DNA of 64,000 nt from Buddleja alternifolia. Its lineage: Eukaryota > Streptophyta > Magnoliopsida > Lamiales > Scrophulariaceae. The translations under genes and the position numbers were made by a program. The first letter of the stretch is position 1. Every line of letters begins with the position of its first letter. The notes below the pieces were generated by a model that was not told the DNA's origin, searched no databases, and was given only the letters and a program-made list of their open reading frames with translations. The DNA is taken from NCBI GenBank assembly GCA_019426215.1, contig CM033399.1, positions 26,545,022 through 26,609,021 on the forward strand, written 5' to 3'. Of this stretch, positions 56,172 through 64,000 are shown in pieces.

Positions 56172-59100
56172 TTGCAGGTACCTAGAGCTAAAGTCAATAC
56201 ATCTGTTTGGTATTTTGATAGTGGATCGTCAAGGCACATGACAGGTTCCAAAGATCTTCTGATCAACTATCAAGCTGCCAATGGTCCTCAGGTTGTATTT
56301 GGTGATAACTCCAAAGGTAAAACCAAAGGTATAGGTACTGTGCATAGGGGGAACATCATGATAAGTGATGTTTATTTTGTTGAGGGTCTAAAGCACAATT
56401 TATTAAGCATAAGTCAATTCTGCGATAAAGGCTTTGAAGTCATATTCTCAAGTGACTATTGCTATATAAACGACGCTAAGACTAAATCTACTAAACTAAA
56501 AGGAAAAAGGAATAACAACGTATATTTGGTAGATTGGGGTTCAACACTTGATAACAACCCAACATGCTTTGTTGCTAAAAATGAATCTAAAATGGGTTGG
56601 TTATGGCATAGAAAAATGAATCACCTCAACTTTAAGACAATCTCTCAGCTTATAAGTCAAAATCTTGTAGAGGGATTGCCAAATGGACCATTTCATAAGG
56701 ATCGCCTCTGTGACGCTTGTCAAATGGGTAAACAAGTTAAATCATCTTTCAAGAGAAAACCTCATCTATCTACTTCTAGAATACTTGAACTACTTCACAT
56801 GGATTTGTTTGGACCTGTTCAAACAATCAGTGTAAGCGGTAAAAAGTATACTTTAGTGGTAGTAGACGATTTCTCTAGATTTACTTGGGTGGAATTTCTT
56901 TCATCCAAAGATGAAACATGTGACAAGTTAACAGCGCTTATTCGGCAACTTCAAACATTGAAAAATCTTAAGGTTGCAAGAATAAGAAGCGATCACGGTA
57001 CTGAGTTTACTAACAAGGTTGTTGAGAAGTTTTGTGCAGAAAATGGAATACATCATGCGTATTCAGCTCCCAGAACTCCCCAACAAAATGGTGTTGCTGA
57101 GCGCCGGAACCGAACGCTTAAGGAAGCCGCTAGGACTATGTTAGCTGAATCCAAGCTTGCTCCTAGATTTTGGGCCGAAGCGATCAACACTGCTTGTTAC
57201 ACTCAAAATCGATGCATGATCAACAAACAGCATGGAAAAACTCCATATGAACTGTGGAAGGGACGTAAGCCAAATATTTCATACTTTCACGTCTTTGGTT
57301 CTAAATGTTTTATCCATAATAATGGATCCCAAAGCCTAAAGACTTTTGATCCTAAAGCGGATGAAGGAATCTTTCTAGGCTACGCCAAAAATGGAAAGAA
57401 TTTTCGCATTCTCAATAAGATCAAATCGAAGGTTGAGGAATCTATTCATGTTGTGTTTGATGATGCTAACCAAGAGCCGAGTAAGGTAAATGTAAATGAT
57501 GTAGGAGTTGAAGATCTATGTCATCAAGCGTCCAAAATTACTATTGATGAAGATACTGACGATGATGATGAGATCTCAGTGCCTCCTCCTAAGAATACTC
57601 GTGAAATCAATCTAAATTATCATGTAAGAAATACGGATGATCATGAAGAGAATGATCATCAAGAGCAAAGAAGGAATCGTGAACTTGAAGCGCCAACGCA
57701 GGAGAATGGTCAAGCGAATGATTCTCAAGCGCCTGTTCATTCTCAAAACCCCTTCCAAACAGATAGACTATGGTTACGTGACCATCCACCTGAGCAAATC
57801 ATTGGAGATATTGAAGCACCAGTTAGAACTAGAGCCGCTACATTAAATGAGGCTATGTTCGCAAGCTTTCTATCTCAAATGGAACCTAAGAAAGTGGATG
57901 AAGCGTTAAGTGATCCAAGTTGGATTGAAGCTATGCAAGAAGAGCTCAATCAGTTTGAGCGAAATAAAGTTTGGATGCTAGTACCAAGACCAACTCATCA
58001 AGGAGTTATTGGAACTAGATGGGTATATAGAAACAAGATGGATGAGGACGGCATTGTTGTAAGAAACAAGGCCAGACTCGTAGCTCAAGGATACTGCCAA
58101 GAGGAGGGCATTGACTTTGATGAGACTTACGCTCCTGTTGCTCGTCTTGAAGCAATTCGCATGTTTCTAGCGTACGCAGCGTTTAACAAGTTTACAGTAT
58201 TTCAAATGGACGTAAAGAGTGCCTTCCTGAATGGTAAACTCCAAGAAGAAGTGTATGTGGAGCAACCACCAGGATTCATCAACAATCATGGTAAGGGTAT
58301 GGTTTACAAGCTAGAAAAAGCACTTTATGGGCTTAAGCAAGCACCTCGAGCATGGTATGACACTCTCTCTATCTTTCTTATTGGTAAAGGTTTTTCAAAA
58401 GGCAGCGTTGACACAACGTTATTTAAAATTACCAATGATGAAGATATTCTCTTAGTTCAAATTTACGTTGATGACATTATATTTGGTTCTACTAATAAGC
58501 GTCTGTGTGAGAAATTTTAGAAAAATGATGCAAGAACAATTTGAAATGAGCATGATGGGTGAATTAACTTTCTTCTTAGGACTACAAGTTAAACAACTCC
58601 CTAATGGCATATTTATCAACCAAGCTAAATATACACGAGATATGATTAAGAAATTTGGTATGGAAAATGCATCATATTCAAAAATTCCAATGAGGCAAAC
58701 GCTTAAGTTAGATAAAGATGAAAGTGGAAAGAAAGTTGATATCACTAATTATAGAGGTATCATAGGATCACTTCTTTATCTCACTGCCAGTAGACCTGAT
58801 ATTATGTTTTCGGTACGTATGTGTGCACGATTCCAAGCTGATCCTAAAGAGTCACACTTGACTGCTGCCAAAAAAAATCCTTAAATACCTAAAAGGCACA
58901 CAACATGTGGGCTTATGGTATCCCAGGGATTCTCCTTTTGAACTAATCGGTTACTCAGATGCAGATTTTGCAGGTTGCAAAATAGATCGTAAAAGCACTA
59001 GTGGTACTTGTCAATTTTTAGGTGATAGGTTAGTTTCATGGCATAGCAAGAAACAACAATCCATAGCTACCTCCACAGCCGAAGCTGAGTATGTAGCTGC

Positions 59101-59413
59101 AGGAAGTTGTTGTGCACAAGTTCTATGGATGAGGCAACAACTTAGAGATTACGGAACAATCTTAGGACCAACTCCCATTCATTGTGATAACCAAAGCGCT
59201 TTAGCCATGACTCAAAACCCTGTTCTTCATTCAAGAACCAAACACATTGACATTAGATACCATTTCCTTCGTGACCACGTTCAAAAGAAAGATATCTCCA
59301 TGCACTTCATTGGAACTGACAAACAACTGGCAGATATCTTCACCAAAGCACTCAATGAACAACGTTTTCTCACTTTGAGAAGTGAACTAGGTATGATTGA
59401 TTTAAACGCTTGA
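56172..59413 (+). pseudogene. Copia-F pol: protease, integrase, RT, RNase H (two 1-base insertions)
   Basis: Protease [14 protein letters not shown] with intact DSG. GAG-pre-integrase [18 protein letters not shown] with CDACQMGK. Integrase [17 protein letters not shown] and [60 protein letters not shown] and YVDD at 58464-58475, all intact. An extra T in the run near 58512-58516 causes a TAG at 58518. An extra A in the 8-A run 58870-58877 causes the second break. RNase H 58907-59413 has YSDADFAGCKIDRKSTSG and LADIFTKAL. Pol is in a different frame from gag. Apart from the two homopolymer errors it looks functional. Confidence 0.92.
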
Positions 59414-60211
59414 TCATGAAGCATCATATTTTATTAGGCATATAATTTAGGGGGAATCCACTTAAGTTATATCTCACAATATTTTTTTTAAAAAAAAAAA
59501 ATATATTTATACTGGACCATAACTGTAAGCGTCAATGATAAAAAAATTTCAGATGCATAATCATCAACGCTCAGTTCTATGTTTGCATAAAATATTGAAT
59601 GCTCAAAATATTGAAAAGACTTTTGACTTCAAGCGTCCATTTTATCAGCTAAGCGCTGAATAGTTTATCAAAATTTATAAAATATTTTCGTTACAAGCCA
59701 TGCATAAAATTTTCAAACTTCTTTCAAGGTCGTGGGTAGACTCAAAGGTCTATTTTGTACTCTACTCACACGCCTCTATCACATCAAACTGGCGGGTACT
59801 CAAATTTTTTAAAAATGACGGTTCAGAGATAGCACGTATTTGTGTACGTGTCAGTGTTCAAATATGCGCGTGTGTTACACTCTGAAAATACCAAACGTTA
59901 ATTTTTTTTAACACGGATGTCAAATCTTTATATGTGAGAATTACCAAATGTAACTTCTCTCTTTTACACAAAACTCGCGTCCGCAGTTAATAAATTTATG
60001 GCTAAGATTCAACAGTTATTACACGTGTTTAAATCCTACTAAGACTACATAACACAAGTTTCAAAACTCTTTACTGTGTCATTTAAAACACAAACTCTGC
60101 AGAAAAAGTAACTTACTTTCTACTCAAGCATATCTGCAAATCTCTCTTTATCTCTCTCTCCAAACAAAAAAAAAATCTCGGTCCATCTTCGTCTTTTAAA
60201 AAAAAAAAAAA
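59414..60211. other. Copia-F spacer between pol and env-position ORF
   Basis: About 800 bases, A+T-rich, no gene (ORF 59700-59885 has no domain). AAGCG motifs at about 59529, 59631 and 59650. A CT-rich stretch and a run of 14 A lie just before the ATG at 60212. No UAG-CAR-YYA readthrough context at the pol end, so any downstream product would need another mechanism. Confidence 0.65.
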
Positions 60212-63200
60212 ATGGCACCAAAGAAATCATCATCTACTTCTGCTGAAATTACCATCAAGGTAACTGAAGGTCTTGTTGTCGACTGGAAATTTCTATATGA
60301 ACAAACTCAGATCAACCTGACGGACATAATGGACATGGTCGTCAAAGCTGGGCTCAAACCCTTCTTAACCCAATACTCTTATATGTTTCCCACTGAAGTT
60401 GAAACTTTCTGGAAGACTGCTACACTTTCAGAGGACAAGAAGTCCATCTCTTGTCAAATTCCCTTCTCCAAGAAGGAGTCTCCAAAGGAATTCATCCTAT
60501 CTGCTTCCACCATTGCCAAGAACTTCAATTTGCCTAATGAGGGTGAGGCATTGGATTCTGTTACGTTGAAACAAATTAAGGAAGCATGGGCAATCATGAG
60601 TGCGTACGACGACGTTCCTTACACTCAGTACTTCGAGAAGAAAGACCTGGTGTCCAAATACCGGTTATTGGCTGATTTCTGCAGCAAGATCATAGAATGC
60701 CGCGTGGGAATCTTTGATAAGGTAAATCCTGTTCAATTTCAGATGATGGTTGCTATACTCTTCAACATCAAAATCAACTGGAGTGAGTACATCTTCGGAC
60801 GGTTTCGGGACAGTCTAAGCGCTTCAAATAAGCCTTACGGACTCATCCTGAGTGACATCTTGTTTAAATCGAATTGTGTGTACTCGTCTGGACTTCCGTT
60901 GAATAAGTCCAAGTTGTTGGGAAAAAGGATTCTGACCAATATGTTCAATCCTCCAAAAGTTAGTGGTGCGGCTAGACCCCTATCTGAGCGGCTGGAAGAA
61001 CGCCAACTGCTTGCTCAAAAGGCGGAGAGACCAGTGCCAGAGGAAGCTGTGAAGCGTCCAGCAGCAACGAAGAAGAGAGCCCCCAGAAAACCAAAAGTTA
61101 AAATTGCCGTCCCCTCTCAAAAGATTGATGAGGAAACTGATGAGGATGCCGAGGACAAGTTGCCTCTCAAAAGACGAAAGCTGGAAGGGATCATTAAGCA
61201 GATAGACTTTGAAGAACCAGCTGCTGATCCTCCCGCTCCTCCGGCTAAACTAGTTGAAGGAGTCAACATTAAGAAAATCTTTAAGCGTTCCAGGACTAGC
61301 AAGCGTCAAGCTACTCCTGAAGAGCCTGAGACAGTTGAGCCAAGCGCTCAAGTTGTCGTTGAGCCAAGCGCTCAAGATGTTGCTGTTGAGCCAAGCGCTC
61401 AAGTTGCCGTTGAGCCAAGCGCTCAAGTTGTCGTTGAGCCAAGCACTCAAGATGTTGCTGTTGAGCCAAGCGCTCCAGAAACTGCTGTTGAGCTTAGTTC
61501 TCAGGGTAAGTTTATTTCTTCCCACAGCATTTCTATTCCTACATCTGTAGAAGATCCTGCTCTTATAGAGGATGGCTCTTGTTTTTCAGCTATAGTTCCA
61601 GCTGCTGCTGCAGTGTCCACAGATGTTCTGTTGGATGTTGACCTGACTGGAGTCGTAGCTATCGCTCAAGATGTTGCCGCTGAAGTAGCTGCAATTGAAC
61701 CTGAGGAACCTGCTACTTTAACAGAGGCACGTTCAGAAGGTCAGAGCGCTGCTGAAGACGTTACAGCTCCTCGTCACTTCTTTCAACTCGATCCGCTGAA
61801 GACAATTGATCATTCAATTAACTATATGCCCCCAGCGCTCGACGAAGATTTTATTCCTGCAGGATATAATATAGAAAGATATATTGCTGCAGAAGCTGAC
61901 GCTGCAAGACTGATTGACTTTGACAGCGCAATCAAAGCAACCGTTCTAGACAGACCAGGAGACAGACCTCCTAGATGTGCCGTGGATGTGGCTTACTATC
62001 TTGATAATGGCCACAGCAGACCAACTGGGTTCGCGCTAAGGGATTACACTGTTCGTGTGTATGATCCTCTCCGTCCTAGCTTTCTCAATCCCTCAGAGTC
62101 AGTCTTGAACAGAGAAGGTTACACACATTTCCCACAGACGGCTCACAGCGCTGAAAATCTTGCATCGGTCCGTCCTCTTAGTCTATGGAAAAATAAAGAG
62201 ATTCATGCTGGTGAGCGCCTTGAATCGTTGACCGATCTGCTCCAGACTGAAGCTGATGCTTACTTTGACAGCGTCTGGAATGCCAACTATCAGCCTGATA
62301 AGCACCGCTTTGAAGCCATAAGAGATATTCATCTTGAAGGCATTCGTGCTATGGTGACTGCTGGCACAGACTTCTGTATAAATGAAGTAAATTGGGTTGA
62401 AGCGTACATGGGACATAAATACACCTTCCCAGAGTTAGTCCAAGCTCCCCATCTTTTCGGCATAGGCATGCATGACAAAAAGCGTCAATTCGCCAAGTAT
62501 TGCCTCCTGAAGCGTCAACAAAGACTCGGACCTGTTCTCAAGCTCCCAATTATTAGACATCAAATAGAATAATGTCTACGTCAAGAACTTCAGAGATTAT
62601 CCCTCACCCCTCTTCGGTTTAATGCTCAAGCGTCTTCCAGTGGTACAGTTGGTGAACGGTGCTTAAATCTTGCTCCAAGCCACTGTGAAGAAAACTTCAA
62701 TCTGATGGTAAAGATTCTATCTCCCGTATCTCTCTTTGATAAAATCTTCACTGCCAATCTCAGATCTTGGAACGGCTCAGTGATCAATTCATTCAAAGGA
62801 TATCCACTGCTCCCTTCCATTCGCAGTGAGGTACTCAATCACTATGAGTATGTTCTCTCTCTGCTTGAAAGGAATCAAGAGCTCGCTCAAGCCATTTATC
62901 CGTATCTTGAAGAGTACTATGCGGACTGTGTGCCTACACATCGACGTCCTGCATCTCTTCCCTCAGATTGCTTGATTGGATTTTCCAGAACTCACTGCAC
63001 AGATTCACTATTCTCCATCGCTCAAGCGCCGTCCAAAGTTTTCCCAGATCATGTGCTGGATATCATTGGTCCAATGTACATCAGGGCCATTGATAGTCCT
63101 CTTCGCACATTTATCTCCGGTACTTGTATGTCCAGGACCAGACTCATTGAACTCTTGGATTCTACATCCACCTCTTATGCCGACTCAGCAAGCTGGAACT

Positions 63201-64000
63201 TCCAATTCACTGACTTTCGCCAACCTGAGTCAACGCTTGAGGAAGCGCCTGCTGAGACATCTGAAGCGTCCAAATCTGCAGATACCAGTATTCCTGACGC
63301 TCCTGAACATGCTACCATTGATAGTGCTGAAGATCCTTCCCTGGATATTCGAGGTACTGTTTTTGATCCAGCCTATCAAGTTCCTTTTGACTCTCTCAAA
63401 CACTCATCACGGTTCAAGCGACCAGCTCCTCAAGCGGTTCAATCAGATGAGAGTCAAGCCTTCGGTCCCCTGCTTAAATCTGTTTTGGAGACAATTAGCG
63501 CTCAAGCTACTCAGAGTGAAGAATCTCTCCATTGGATTAAGGAAGACCTGGCAAAGATTGAAACTCACGTAATGAGCGCTCAGATTGCTCATATGCGTAG
63601 TTCAGCTCAAGCGGCAGTTGGTGAGTGCAAACAAGACTTTCAAGAAATGCAGGATGCTGCCCACGCAACCCAACTTGCCATGAAAGAAGAACTTGAAAAG
63701 CGCCTTGCAACCCTTGAGATCTCTGTGAATGACGCCACCAGCGCTAAGCTTCTTGTTATGCAGGAACGCTTCGACAAGCGTCTGGATGACATCACAGATT
63801 CCTTATCTCAGATTGCTCATCAGGTAAGTGTACTCACAAACCACTTCTTAAAATCTGATGATGGCAATAAGGGGGAAGAGAAGAAGAAAGGAGAAAAGCG
63901 GAAAGCGTCCAGTTCAAAAGTTGAAGATCCTCCGTCTCCTAAGCGTCACGTGCCTCCTTCTCAGTCTGCGCTTAATCTCCCGTCTTGGATAACTGCTCTG
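60212..64000 (+). pseudogene. Copia-F env-position ORF, over 1260 codons, one internal stop, runs off the window
   Basis: Starts MAPKKSSSTSAEITIKV. The track-like stop is TAA at 62570-62572 (after RHQIE), but the same frame is then open to base 64000 without another stop, another 476 codons. Residues about 25-250 form a helical domain (QMMVAILFNIKINWSEYIF). About 255-345 is basic and NLS-like (KKRAPRKPKVKIA, LPLKRRKLEG). About 375-425 has six VEPSAQ-type repeats. Past the stop are NFNLMVKILSPVSLFDKIF, then a long coiled coil (about 63470-63850; KEDLAKIETHVMSAQIAHM, LAMKEELEKRLATLEISV), then a basic tail (GEEKKKGEKRKASSS, PKRHVPP). I see no clear signal peptide or membrane span. Its place after pol is that of the Sirevirus env-like gene; whether it is an envelope is doubtful. 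Confidence 0.8.
61334..61483 (+). repeat. Six 24/27-base repeats in the env-position ORF
   Basis: GTTGAGCCAAGCGCTCAAG begins at 61334, 61358, 61385, 61409, 61433 (with one change) and 61460, spacing 24, 27, 24, 24, 27. Each encodes VEPSAQ plus two or three residues and each carries the AAGCGCT motif. The minus-strand ORF rich in SAWLN is a shadow of it. Confidence 0.9.

Larger units (their letters stand above)
52307..64000 (+). mobile_element. Copia-F: Sirevirus-type Copia element with env-position ORF, truncated by window end
   Basis: 5' LTR, tRNA-Met primer site, large gag with zinc knuckle and coiled coil, pol in Copia order (protease, integrase, RT, RNase H), then an 800-base spacer and a very long ORF in env position. 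A gene after pol is, among Copia elements, the mark of Sireviruses (SIRE1 type). Damage is light: two stops in gag, two 1-base insertions in pol, one stop in the env-position ORF. The 3' LTR lies outside the window, so age and TSD cannot be judged. Confidence 0.88.

Noticed and set aside
61250..61525. Minus-strand ORF with SAWLN repeats
   Set aside because: Mirror of the VEPSAQ repeats on the plus strand; the plus frame is part of a long ORF.
62976..63572. ORF of 198 codons on the plus strand
   Set aside because: Out of frame with the long env-position frame that is open through the same bases and has better protein character.
60212..64000. Reading the env-position ORF as a true viral envelope
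   Set aside because: No signal peptide, membrane span or fusion-like part seen; basic NLS-like parts point elsewhere.

Overview
This 64 kb window looks like a piece of a flowering-plant (eudicot) nuclear genome. It is about 62% A+T, is almost filled with nested LTR retrotransposons, and carries one F-box/DUF295-type pseudogene, a family typical of land plants. I saw no bacterial, organellar, rRNA, tRNA or CRISPR features. Species cannot be fixed from the sequence. Element names A-F are mine; lineages rest on remembered family hallmarks, not on a search. Divergence figures are counts by eye.

Left block (1-28108): Copia-A (+ strand; the window opens inside its 5' LTR, and its 3' LTR is 26690-28108) was split in its integrase by Copia-B (- strand, 1182-24445, TSD GAATG). 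Copia-B was hit twice. An Athila-like solo LTR (2015-5320, TSD GATCA), itself holding another solo LTR (2870-4711, TSD ATCAC), sits in its left LTR. An Athila-like Gypsy, Gypsy-C (- strand, 9773-20659, TSD GCTCA), sits in its gag. This is a four-level nest in which every junction inside the window has a 5-bp duplication.

Middle block (28874-46218, TSD CATAG): Gypsy-D is a decayed Tat-lineage element (second RNase H; antisense ORF before the 3' LTR). Gypsy-E (34229-43818, TSD CCGCC) is nested in its 3' region. Gypsy-E is very young by its LTRs (about 0.6% different) but already dead in protease, RT and frame.

Single-copy-like spacers are 28109-28873 (with a Tourist-like MITE) and 46224-52306. 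The second holds a 1.1 kb Mutator-like non-autonomous element with 10-bp TSDs and an internal array of 186-bp repeats, GA-rich repeats, and the F-box pseudogene (50733-51832).

Right block (52307 to the edge): Copia-F, a Sirevirus-type element with LTR, PBS, a gag of about 730 codons, pol, and after pol an env-position reading frame that runs from 60212 to the window edge with a single internal stop. All of Copia-F is peppered with a short AAGCG(Y) motif.

How the parts work: these are self-copying elements (gag particle, protease, integrase, RT, RNase H). All have lost function to some degree through point mutation (many C-to-T type), frameshift or deletion. The most unusual signals are the very long env-position ORF, the family-specific dispersed palindromic motifs (CCGCGG, GGCGCC, AGCGCT), a hairpin after pol shared by two Gypsy families with a compensatory base pair, a duplicated polypurine tract, and a probably spliced antisense ORF with a palindromic TATA region.
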